Source of the DNA: an uncultured Alistipes sp.
Lineage (GTDB): Bacteria > Bacteroidota > Bacteroidia > Bacteroidales > Rikenellaceae
Direction: 5' to 3'
Length of the DNA stretch: 64,000 nt
Assembly (NCBI RefSeq): GCF_963931675.1
Contig: NZ_OZ007039.1
Coordinates: 1,273,657 to 1,337,656, forward strand
Below are positions 22,256 through 29,808 of the stretch, one piece after another; position 1 is the stretch's first letter, and each line of letters starts with the position of its first letter. Below the pieces are notes generated by a model. It saw nothing but the letters and a program-made list of their open reading frames with translations, searched no databases and was not told the origin of the DNA. Made by a program: the position numbers and the translations under genes.

Positions 22256-24871
22256 ATGCAGCCATTGTTCATTTGGGTAATTTGTATAATTGCTATTTCG
22301 GTTATTGTAATAGCGATGGTACGAACACGCCTAAAAAACAAATCCAAAGAGCTTGCAGAAAAGCTAAACCATATATCTGCATATAGCGAGAAATCAAATT
22401 ATGAGCAAGCAAAAGAGAGATTATCGGCTCTTAAGGAGGGGGCGTTTATAGATATTCCCTCAGACTTAAATAATGGCTTTTATGGCAGGGTAATCTCCGC
22501 AACGCAAGAAAAAGATTTCATCAATCATTATAAGGTACATTTCCAAGAGGCATATTCACTTCTGAAGAAACTTAAAGCCTTTAACATCACTCCATCAGAA
22601 ACCATATCCAAATTCATTAACGACTTTGGAAGAATCAACAAACTTGTAAAACAACATAATGATGGTGTTATAACCTTTCTACTTGACACGCACAGGGACT
22701 TTTTCGACCATTGCCTAAAATACCCATTAGACAAGCAACAAAGACGCTCAATTGTTTCAGAAGAGGATAATTGTTTAGTAGTCAGCAGTGCAGGTAGTGG
22801 TAAAACCTCTTCAATTGTCGGTAAGGTTAAATATCTCACCGAAATCAAGGGTATAGCACCTGAAAGAATTTTACTTATCAGTTATACCAACAAAGCAGCA
22901 GCCGAACTAACCGAAAGAATGGCGACCAATGGATTGAAAGGTTACACATTCCATAAGTTAGCCATTGATATTATAGGCAAAACGACAGGTACAAAACCAT
23001 CTATTTACGACAATACAGATTCATTGTTTGTAGATATATATCACAAATTGTTAGATAAATCGTCTTTCAAGAAAAGTATAGTGGAATACTTTATTGATTA
23101 CCAAACGAATGAAGCTGATTGGGAACAACGCAAGAATGAAAGACGGGAGCAATTATCAGGACTAAAGAATGTGCAGCTAAAGGCGATGTTCCCCGATATG
23201 GACGGCAGAGCCATATATGTGAGAAGTGAACAAGAACAAAAAATATGTTTTGCTTTGTCCTCGCTGGGAGTGAAATTCAGATATGAAGAACCATACGAAC
23301 ATCAATTAGCAGATGAGATGCACTCACAATATCGTCCCGACTTCTCAATATATTTTAAGCAAGGAGGAGTAACCAAACGCATCTATCTTGAACATTTCGG
23401 AGTTGATGAACACGGGCTTGTTCCTGCTTGGTTCGCAAAAGATAAGGGTATAACCTACGAAGAAGCCAATCAGAAATACAATGATGGTATAACTTGGAAG
23501 AAAACTGCTCACGAGAAATTTGGCACACAACTTTTAGTAACATCAAGTGCAGATTTCCATTATTCTGATATTAGGGATAAACTCCGTAAACTATTAGCTG
23601 AAGCAGGTGTACCAATTCAAGAAAAGACCGATGAGGAGTTATACGATTTAGTACTACCCAAAGGCAGCAAGCAGGAAAAGGCGTTTATACGACTTGTTGT
23701 TACTTTCGTTACATTGGTAAAATCAAGTTGTAAATCAGTTAAAGAGGTTTTGAAACAAGCCAAAAATGCAGATGATGAACGAAGTGTGTTTATCATCAAG
23801 AATATATTTCAACCTGTATATGAACGCTACATAAATGCGTTAAGCGATAGTAACCAAATTGATTTTACCGATGCTATTCTTCAAGCCACTGAGATATGTC
23901 GTACTTCACACCCTGTTGAATATGATTATATCATAGTGGATGAGTTTCAAGATATATCTGTTGACCGTTACAACTTCTTGAAAGTATTGCGAGAGGGTAA
24001 TCCTCCTGCAAAGTTGTATTGTGTGGGTGATGATTGGCAGTCTATTTATCGTTTTTCGGGAAGTGATATGGCTCTATTCAATCAATTCCCCGAATATTTT
24101 GGAGCAACGGAGATAAACAAGATTGAAACTACATACAGGTTTGGAGAGCCTTTGGTTTCTTTATCGTCGAACTTTATACAACGCAATAAAGCCCAAATAC
24201 AAAAGAATATCCATTCGTTCAGCTCAGAAATGAGAACCGAGTTGGAATTCTATGCTTATGATAGACGAGATTACTGCAATACGATAGGGCAACTTGTGGC
24301 TTCTATTCCATCGGATAAATCAATATTCCTATTGGGGCGTTACTCTTTTGATGATTACTACCTCTCTTTTATGTACCAATCAATTAAAGAGGGTAATAGA
24401 TTCTACTATGTGATAGGAGGACGAAAAATAGAGTTTTTAACCGTACATAAGTCAAAAGGTCTTGAAGCGAATTATGTAATACTCTTACAATGCAATAAAG
24501 ATACATACGGTTTCCCATCACAGGTGAGTGACGACCCTGTGCTTAACTATGTGCTCACTAAGAGCGACCAATTCCCATACGGAGAAGAAAGAAGATTATT
24601 CTATGTTGCAATAACAAGGGCTAAGATAAAAACGCTTGTATTATACGATAAGCGTTTCCCGTCTGTATTTGTGGATGAATTCTTGCACCCCGAAAAGGTG
24701 TCAGAAGAAAGCTATGTAAAGCACCCTAACGCCAATAAAAGATGGACAAGAAGTGCAGACCAATTTTTATTGAAACTGCACAATGAAGGTAAGAGTGTCA
24801 AATATATTGCAAACAAAATGGGTAGAAGTCAAACTTCGATTGTAATGCGATTAAACAAACTAAAAAAATAG
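22256..24871 (+). CDS. Membrane-anchored SF1 helicase (helicase IV/UvrD-like) with nuclease-like insertion and C-terminal HTH
   Basis: An 871-residue protein. Residues 4-21 form a strong membrane helix, then a helical linker. Helicase motifs are I 'SSAGSGKTS' (177-185), II 'VDEFQD' (561-566), III 'GDDWQSIYRFSG' (591-602), IV 'TYRFG' (626-630), V 'TVHKSKGLE' (729-737) and VI 'YVAITRAK' (783-790); the motif III string is that of E. coli helicase IV. Between motifs Ia and II, residues about 320-435 look like a PD-(D/E)XK fold: Glu325, 'YRPDF' (Asp362) and 'IYLEHFG' (Glu379). The C-terminus (829-870) is a helix-turn-helix ('WTRSADQFLLKL', 'IANKMGRSQTSIVMRL'). A later start at Met21 would drop the helix. 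Role unknown; DNA unwinding and cleavage tied to the membrane is inference. Confidence 0.82.
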   Translation: MQPLFIWVICIIAISVIVIAMVRTRLKNKSKELAEKLNHISAYSEKSNYEQAKERLSALKEGAFIDIPSDLNNGFYGRVISATQEKDFINHYKVHFQEAYSLLKKLKAFNITPSETISKFINDFGRINKLVKQHNDGVITFLLDTHRDFFDHCLKYPLDKQQRRSIVSEEDNCLVVSSAGSGKTSSIVGKVKYLTEIKGIAPERILLISYTNKAAAELTERMATNGLKGYTFHKLAIDIIGKTTGTKPSIYDNTDSLFVDIYHKLLDKSSFKKSIVEYFIDYQTNEADWEQRKNERREQLSGLKNVQLKAMFPDMDGRAIYVRSEQEQKICFALSSLGVKFRYEEPYEHQLADEMHSQYRPDFSIYFKQGGVTKRIYLEHFGVDEHGLVPAWFAKDKGITYEEANQKYNDGITWKKTAHEKFGTQLLVTSSADFHYSDIRDKLRKLLAEAGVPIQEKTDEELYDLVLPKGSKQEKAFIRLVVTFVTLVKSSCKSVKEVLKQAKNADDERSVFIIKNIFQPVYERYINALSDSNQIDFTDAILQATEICRTSHPVEYDYIIVDEFQDISVDRYNFLKVLREGNPPAKLYCVGDDWQSIYRFSGSDMALFNQFPEYFGATEINKIETTYRFGEPLVSLSSNFIQRNKAQIQKNIHSFSSEMRTELEFYAYDRRDYCNTIGQLVASIPSDKSIFLLGRYSFDDYYLSFMYQSIKEGNRFYYVIGGRKIEFLTVHKSKGLEANYVILLQCNKDTYGFPSQVSDDPVLNYVLTKSDQFPYGEERRLFYVAITRAKIKTLVLYDKRFPSVFVDEFLHPEKVSEESYVKHPNANKRWTRSADQFLLKLHNEGKSVKYIANKMGRSQTSIVMRLNKLKK

Positions 24872-24894
24872 TCGAACTTTTTCTTTGATGTACC

Positions 24895-24925
24895 TTGTGT
24901 GCATCGGACTATTCTATTATTTTTG
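24895..24925 (+). promoter_or_regulatory. Outward-facing promoter near the element's right end
   Basis: TTG (24895-24897), 20 bases, TATTTTTG (24918-24925) fits the Bacteroidetes consensus well. It reads rightward out of the element; no gene begins before the right attachment repeat. In a closed excision circle it would read toward the recombinase gene. Confidence 0.5.
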
Positions 24926-24995
24926 TACACAGAAACGAGTTACTTGAAAGCAATTCAAGGTAGAACGCAGCAGATTGTACCGTTGCCAAGTCATT

Positions 24996-25010
24996 ACCTC
25001 AAAAACGGGT
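24996..25010 (+). repeat. Right attachment-site repeat (attR candidate)
   Basis: ACCTCAAAAACGGGT matches the left copy at 14431-14446 except for one missing G. Beyond it the base composition and gene types return to those of the host. Confidence 0.65.
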
Positions 25011-25075
25011 AATTATCCCAAAGTCCTTTGTATAAGGTACTAACAGAAGTTTTCCAGAATTACACAAAATATTCG

Positions 25076-25083
25076 TATCTTTG
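25076..25083 (+). promoter_or_regulatory. -7 box of the glycosyltransferase promoter
   Basis: TATCTTTG lies 16 bases before ATG 25100. A clear -33 is lacking. The element's right repeat ends 65 bases upstream. Confidence 0.5.
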
Positions 25084-25099
25084 CGCATATTTTGTCAAT

Positions 25100-26254
25100 A
25101 TGCGATTCTTCGAACAAATTCTGGTCTCGTATGGCTGGGAGGGGCTTTCGCTTGCGGGGTCCCTGCTTCTGATGTTCGGCGTACAGCTCTACTACTATAT
25201 TTTCGTTTACGGGAGGATCTCCGCTTACAAGAACAACCGCCGGGCGGTGACGCTGGACGTGGAGCCGCCGGTTTCGGTGATCGTTCCGCTGTTTTCGGAG
25301 GACTATTCGTTCGTCGAGGAGCGTCTTCCGCTGATTCTGGCCCAGGCCTACCCCGATTTCGAGGTGGTGATCGTCTATGTGGGGCACGATACGGATTTCT
25401 ACGAGGACCTTACGCGCCTGAAACAGTCGTTTCCGCAGATCACGACCACGAAAATCCACCTGGACCCGCGATTCCCGATTTCGCGCAAGATGGCGCTGAA
25501 CGTGGGCATCAAGTCGGCGCATTACGAACACCTGATCTTCACCTCGACGGACGCCGTGCCGCAGACGGACCGGTGGTTGTCGCTGATGGCCAAGGGTTTC
25601 ATGCGCGGGGAGATCGTCGTGGGCTACTGCGGGATCGAGCGCGGGAAGGGTTTTGCGAACTACCTGATACGGACGTGGCGGCTGATGCACTCTGCGGCCT
25701 GGATTGCGCGGGCCGTCCGGCGCCGGGCCTACCGGGGAACGCTCCACAACTTCGGTTTCACGAAGAGGCTCTATTTCGGGGCCAACGGCTTCGACCACCT
25801 GAACATGAATATCGGCGAGGATGACCTTTTCATGCAACGGGTCATGACGCGCGACAACGTGAGCGTGATTCTTTCGCCGCGGGCGACGCTTCGCGAGAAG
25901 ACATGGGGCGGTCTGGGCTGGTGGATGAGCCAGTTGCGCTACTACGGGTCGTCGTTCCGGTTCTACCCGCAGTCCGTGAAGACCTATGTCCGTTGGGAAC
26001 TGGGCTCGCGGGTTCTCTTCTTCCTGACGCTGCTCTGCGCCCTGGTTGTCATGCCCGTGGAGTATAAACTCGGGGCGGTGCTGATCGCGCTGGTCCGTTA
26101 CGGTTTCGTCCTTTTCGGGGTGCGCCGTGTGGCGCGCCGCCTGGGTGAAGAGGGGATTCTGGGCCGCTACTTCCTGTATGATCTGCTGAGCCCGCTGTGG
26201 TCGGCAATATTGGGCGTGCAGCTGCTGCGCCGGGACGGACGGGTATGGAGATAG
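25100..26254 (+). CDS. Family 2 glycosyltransferase, membrane-associated
   Basis: A 384-residue inverting GT-A fold glycosyltransferase. An N-terminal membrane helix (about 17-40) precedes the catalytic domain. 'VSVIVPLFSEDYSFVEERLP' opens it (about 58-77), 'TSTDAVPQTDRWL' is the acidic motif region, and 'NIGEDDLFMQRV' with 'SQLRYYGSSFRF' resemble the ED and QxxRW motifs of processive or large-substrate enzymes. Two further helices follow at about 305-355. It probably adds a sugar to a lipid-linked or surface glycan; the acceptor is unknown. ATG 25100 follows a -7 box; the open frame extends upstream but without family similarity. The sigma factor gene overlaps its end. Confidence 0.82.
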   Translation: MRFFEQILVSYGWEGLSLAGSLLLMFGVQLYYYIFVYGRISAYKNNRRAVTLDVEPPVSVIVPLFSEDYSFVEERLPLILAQAYPDFEVVIVYVGHDTDFYEDLTRLKQSFPQITTTKIHLDPRFPISRKMALNVGIKSAHYEHLIFTSTDAVPQTDRWLSLMAKGFMRGEIVVGYCGIERGKGFANYLIRTWRLMHSAAWIARAVRRRAYRGTLHNFGFTKRLYFGANGFDHLNMNIGEDDLFMQRVMTRDNVSVILSPRATLREKTWGGLGWWMSQLRYYGSSFRFYPQSVKTYVRWELGSRVLFFLTLLCALVVMPVEYKLGAVLIALVRYGFVLFGVRRVARRLGEEGILGRYFLYDLLSPLWSAILGVQLLRRDGRVWR

Positions 26255-26808
26255 CCGACTATATCGTAGCCGAGGACCGGGAGCTGGTCGGGCTGGTGCT
26301 TCAGGGCGACGATACGGCCTTCGAGTACCTGTTCAACCGCTACCGGGATGCGATCCACCGACTTTTTGTGCAGCGGCTCGGGGGTACGAACGACGCCGAC
26401 GATCTGTTGCAGGAGACCTTCATCAAGGTCTATATCAACCTGCACCGCTACAGCCGGGAGTATACGTTCGGGCAGTGGGTCTATACGATTGCGCGGAATA
26501 CGTTCATCGACTTCGTGCGTCGGCGTCAGGAGGACCTGTCGATCGATGACCGCTTTGCGGCTCCGGCATCGAGTGCCCCGACTCCGGAGGAGAGCGTGAT
26601 CAACCTGCAGCAGCGGACGCAGATCGAGCACTACCTCGAACGGCTGGCCCCGCGTTACCGGCAGCTGATCGTGATGCGCTTCTTCGACGAATACTCCTAC
26701 GAGGAGATTGCGGCGAAGCTTTCGCTGCCGCTGGGTACGGTGAAGACGCAGATCCACCGGGCGCGGGAGCAGATGTGCCGCCTGATTGCCGAGGGCGAGA
26801 ACCGTTGA
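26245..26808 (+). CDS. ECF-type RNA polymerase sigma factor
   Basis: A 187-residue sigma-70 family factor of the ECF kind. Region 2 ('AFEYLFNRYRDAIHRLFVQR', 'DADDLLQETFIKVY', about 24-65) and region 4 ('YEEIAAKLSLPLGTVKTQIHRAREQM', quoted as adjacent short motifs, about 150-178) are both complete. No anti-sigma gene is adjacent. ATG 26245 lies inside the last codons of the glycosyltransferase (10-base overlap), so the two are translationally linked. Regulon unknown; the linkage hints at envelope-related control. Confidence 0.9.
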   Translation: MEIADYIVAEDRELVGLVLQGDDTAFEYLFNRYRDAIHRLFVQRLGGTNDADDLLQETFIKVYINLHRYSREYTFGQWVYTIARNTFIDFVRRRQEDLSIDDRFAAPASSAPTPEESVINLQQRTQIEHYLERLAPRYRQLIVMRFFDEYSYEEIAAKLSLPLGTVKTQIHRAREQMCRLIAEGENR

Positions 26809-26847
26809 GGCGGTCCGGCGGCCCCCCCCTAAAAAATCGAAACGACC

Positions 26848-27480
26848 ATGAGCGACCTGGAGAAGATATACGGATATTTCCCTGAACTCGATGCGGCGCA
26901 GCGGGAGCGCCTTGCCGCGCTGTACGGCCTTTATGCCGATTGGAACGCGAAGATCAACGTTGTGTCGCGCAAGGATTTCGACCAGCTTTACATCCGGCAT
27001 GTGCTGCACTCGCTGGCCATTGCGAAGGTTTGCCGGTTCGAAGCCGGAGCGCGGATTCTGGATGTGGGGTGCGGGGGCGGTTTCCCGTCGGTTCCGCTGG
27101 CGATTCTCTTTCCGGAGGCGCACTTCACGGCGGCGGATTCGATCCGCAAGAAGATTACGGTGGTCGAGGGGGTCTCGCAGGGCCTGGGCCTGACGAATCT
27201 GACGCCGCGCTGCGTGCGGGTCGAGACGCTGCCGGAGCGCTACGACTACGTGGTTTCGCGGGCCGTGACGGCGATGCCGGAGTTTGTGGAGTGGATCTGG
27301 TCGAAGATCGACCGGGGCCAGCGGGGGACGCTTCCGAACGGCATTCTCTACCTGAAGGGCGGGGATTTGGCCGAAGAACTGGCCCGCACGGGCAAACGGT
27401 GGAATCTCTACGACATCCGTACGTTCTTCGACGAGGAGTTTTTCGAGACGAAAAAGGTGGTCTATACCCCGAAAAAATAG
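26848..27480 (+). CDS. rsmG: 16S rRNA m7G527 methyltransferase
   Basis: RsmG (GidB) methylates N7 of G527 in 16S rRNA. The 210-residue protein has the class I SAM motif 'ILDVGCGGGFPSVPLAI' (about 69-85), preceded by 'WNAKINVVSRKD' and 'LYIRHVLHSLAI', all family signatures. A run of eight C bases lies 19-26 bases before its ATG. A GTG-started membrane gene overlaps the stop by one base. Confidence 0.93.
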   Translation: MSDLEKIYGYFPELDAAQRERLAALYGLYADWNAKINVVSRKDFDQLYIRHVLHSLAIAKVCRFEAGARILDVGCGGGFPSVPLAILFPEAHFTAADSIRKKITVVEGVSQGLGLTNLTPRCVRVETLPERYDYVVSRAVTAMPEFVEWIWSKIDRGQRGTLPNGILYLKGGDLAEELARTGKRWNLYDIRTFFDEEFFETKKVVYTPKK

Positions 27481-28010
27481 TGTCGGTTTTGCTCTCCGAA
27501 ACGCTTCTATGGTTGTTTCCTGCGGTGTTCGTGCTGCATGAGGCCGAAGAGGTTCTCTTCCTGCCGTCCTGGCTGCAACGCCATCGGGGGCGGCTCTTGA
27601 ACCGTTTTCCGCGCGGGTTTTCCCGCCTGCTTCCGTTTTTCGACGGAATTTCCCGTACGACCTTTGCCGGGATCGCAGCCGAAGAGTTCGTGCTGGTGCT
27701 GGGGGTCACGGCGTTGGCGGCATGGGCGGATGTTTGCTATCCGTGGCTGGCGTTGTTCCTCGCCTTTGGCGTGCACCTTGTCGTTCATCTGCTGCAGGGG
27801 CTCTTGATCCGGCGTTACGTCCCGGTTGTCGCCACCTCCCTGATCGGTTTGCTCTATTGCGGATGGGGATTGCGGACGCTGCTTCAACTTGGAATGTTCT
27901 CCCTCCGGGAATACGTGCTTTGCGCCGTGGCGGGTTGTCTGATCGCCGGAGTCAATCTGCTGGCCATGCACGCTTTGGCTGCAACGCTCCGCCGCCGTCC
28001 GCGGAACTGA
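27480..28010 (+). CDS. HXXEE-domain membrane protein
   Basis: A 176-residue membrane protein with about four or five hydrophobic helices. The HXXEE signature is at the end of the first helix ('FVLHEAEEVLF', about residues 16-26), and a second conserved region 'GVHLVVHLLQGLLIR' has paired His residues. The family is unassigned in function; the His/Glu pattern suggests metal binding. The start is the GTG formed by the last base of the rsmG stop (TAGTG), since no ATG precedes the motif. The same frame stays open back through rsmG, but that part is a shadow. Confidence 0.75.
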   Translation: MSVLLSETLLWLFPAVFVLHEAEEVLFLPSWLQRHRGRLLNRFPRGFSRLLPFFDGISRTTFAGIAAEEFVLVLGVTALAAWADVCYPWLALFLAFGVHLVVHLLQGLLIRRYVPVVATSLIGLLYCGWGLRTLLQLGMFSLREYVLCAVAGCLIAGVNLLAMHALAATLRRRPRN

Positions 28011-28269
28011 CCCCCCCCCGCTTTTTCTCGGTCTTTCTCTGTTTCTGTTGCCCTTCCTCTGCCTCTTTCTCTGTCTTTTCCCAGTCTGCCTCCACCCCCC
28101 CCCTCCTGTCTCTCCCCGCAGAACGGGGACCGAATCCGAACAAGTCTCCTTTCGCTCTCTGAGCCCCGCTTTTTATATTGCTGAATCTCAAAAAGAAATG
28201 CTGTTCATTATAGACAAATGAATGGCATTTTTTGTAATTTTGTACAGCTTATAATGAATATCTTCGCAT
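28011..28269. other. Polypyrimidine intergenic tract
   Basis: No gene is seen. From 28011 to about 28135 the plus strand is almost all C and T, with nine-C runs at 28011-28019 and 28095-28103. From about 28160 the composition turns AT-rich. TAATTTTG at 28235-28242 is a -7 box for the small gene downstream. Confidence 0.6.
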
Positions 28270-28509
28270 ATGAAGAAATGGCAGAAAACAGTCGGTATTA
28301 TTGCATTTGCGCTGATTGTCATATATGAGTTATTGATATGGGTAAATGCCTATGTAGATATGAAGTACATAGTAGAGCCCAATGGAAATAACTTTTTGGC
28401 AGAGCGTATGTATATGCGTATTGGCTCATTATCCTTTGGGATGTGGCTGAACTTTGCCTTGACGATATTCCTGTTCATATGCCTTTGGCATAAGGGAGGC
28501 AAGCGATGA
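28270..28509 (+). CDS. Small two-helix membrane protein, unknown function
   Basis: A 79-residue protein with two hydrophobic helices (about 7-27 and 53-73) joined by a polar loop, and a basic tail 'HKGGKR'. Base composition is much lower in GC than its neighbours, which suggests recent acquisition. A TAATTTTG box 27 bases upstream supports expression. I do not recognise the family. Confidence 0.55.
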   Translation: MKKWQKTVGIIAFALIVIYELLIWVNAYVDMKYIVEPNGNNFLAERMYMRIGSLSFGMWLNFALTIFLFICLWHKGGKR

Positions 28510-28534
28510 AAAGATTGGGTAAGCTGATTGCGTA

Positions 28535-29566
28535 TTAAGCGGGTTCGTTTTTCATTCGGGTGCTCAACAGCCCGCAGGCGGCCTGAATATCCTCGCCGCG
28601 GGAGGCGCGGATGGTGGTCTGAATGCCGCGGGCGGTGAGTGCGTCGCGGAAGCGGATCATGGCGTCGGCGTCGGGCGAGAAGTAGGGAGACCCGGGAATC
28701 TTGTGGAACCGGATCAGATTGATCCGGCATTTGATTCCGTTCAGCAGCCGCGACAGCTCGCGGATATGGCGGGGCGAATCGTTCAGCCCGCTCATGACGA
28801 TGTATTCGAACGAGACGCGGCGCTGGTGGGTGAAGTCGTACTCGCGCAGGATCTCGACGACCTGGGCGATGGGCCAGGCCTTTTCGACGGGCATGATCTC
28901 GGCGCGCTCGTCGGGGAAGGGGTTGTGGAGACTCACGGCCAGATGGACCTTCGATGCGTCGAGGAAGCGCCGGAGCTGTGGCACGACCCCGGCCGTGGAG
29001 AGGGTGATGCGGGTCGGGGACCAGGCGAATCCCCACTCGGCGGTGAGGATTTCGAGGGCCCGCAGGACGTTGTCCGCATTGTCGAGGGGCTCTCCCATGC
29101 CCATGAATACGAGGTTCGTGAGCCGGTCGCGCTCGGGGAGCGAGACGATCTGGTTGAGGATTTCGGCCGCGGATAGCGACTGCTGGAGTCCCTGCCTCCC
29201 GGTGGCACAGAACCGGCATCCCATGCGGCATCCGGCCTGCGAGGAGACGCAGAGCGTGGCGCGGTCGCCGTCGGGGATGTAGGCCGACTCAATGAAATGG
29301 CCCTGGAGGGTCCGGAAGAGGTATTTTTTGGTTCCGTCAGCGGAGCGGCTTTCGTGTTCCGGAGCGCGGAGTGCGGGAGCGAATCGTTCGGCGAGGCGCT
29401 GCCGGTGTGCGGCGGCGATGTCGGTCATGCGCAGGGGATCCTCGACATGGCGGACATAGAGCCATCGGGCGATCTGCCGGGCGGCGAACCGCGGCATTCC
29501 CAGTTCGTTGCAGAGTGTGGCGAGTTCCTCGGGATTTTTTCCGTACAGGTATTCCGGATCGGTCAT
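28535..29566 (-). CDS. rlmN: Dual-specificity RNA methyltransferase RlmN
   Basis: RlmN is a radical SAM enzyme that methylates C2 of A2503 in 23S rRNA and A37 in some tRNAs. The 343-residue protein has the cluster motif 'GCRMGCRFCATG', the SAM-binding 'MGMGEPLDNADNVLRA' and the late catalytic Cys region 'RASRGEDIQAACGLLS'. ATG 29566 ('MTDPEYLYGKN') matches the family N-terminus; the open frame upstream to 29608 reads through the promoter. On the minus strand TATTTTTG (plus coordinates 29596-29603) is a good -7 box. Confidence 0.93.
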   Translation of the reverse strand: MTDPEYLYGKNPEELATLCNELGMPRFAARQIARWLYVRHVEDPLRMTDIAAAHRQRLAERFAPALRAPEHESRSADGTKKYLFRTLQGHFIESAYIPDGDRATLCVSSQAGCRMGCRFCATGRQGLQQSLSAAEILNQIVSLPERDRLTNLVFMGMGEPLDNADNVLRALEILTAEWGFAWSPTRITLSTAGVVPQLRRFLDASKVHLAVSLHNPFPDERAEIMPVEKAWPIAQVVEILREYDFTHQRRVSFEYIVMSGLNDSPRHIRELSRLLNGIKCRINLIRFHKIPGSPYFSPDADAMIRFRDALTARGIQTTIRASRGEDIQAACGLLSTRMKNEPA

Positions 29567-29710
29567 TTTGCAGGTTCGGGGTTTGTTCCCGGAGACAAAA
29601 ATAGGCAAAAAATAAAGATTTTTGGTGCCAGGCGCACGATTTTGAATTTTTATCCCTATATTTGTGGTGCATAGCGTGTCTGTGTCCGTCTGATGGTGTC
29701 GGAACGATCC

Positions 29711-29762
29711 GGGGGGGGGAGGAATGGAGACGGAGGGATGGAGTTGGAAGGATGGAGACGGA
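29711..29762. repeat. G9 tract and three 14-base repeats in the tonB-like leader
   Basis: Nine G bases (29711-29719) are followed by three degenerate 14-base units (29721-29734, 29735-29748, 29749-29762), consensus RGGATGGAGACGGA. The first and third share the 11 bases ATGGAGACGGA. The stretch is almost pure purine and ends 46 bases before the coding start. Confidence 0.7.
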
Positions 29763-29808
29763 CCGGGGCGGAGTAAGGAAGACGAAACAATTAAAACCAG
29801 AAAAATAG

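Larger units (their letters stand above)
14437..25010. mobile_element. Integrated mobilizable element (NBU/MTn-like), about 10.6 kb
   Basis: The segment is bounded by copies of AAAAACGGGT (14437-14446 and 25001-25010), both preceded by ACCTC with one base of difference. A tyrosine recombinase is the first gene inside. All genes point right: recombinase, DNA-binding-like protein, P4-type helicase, Toprim primase, MobV relaxase, then cargo. Base composition falls sharply relative to both flanks, most of all in the cargo. The order integrase-primase-oriT-mob recalls Bacteroides NBU units, which need a helper conjugative element, and no conjugation apparatus is seen here. Boundary assignment is inference from the repeat, gene content and composition. 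Confidence 0.8.
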
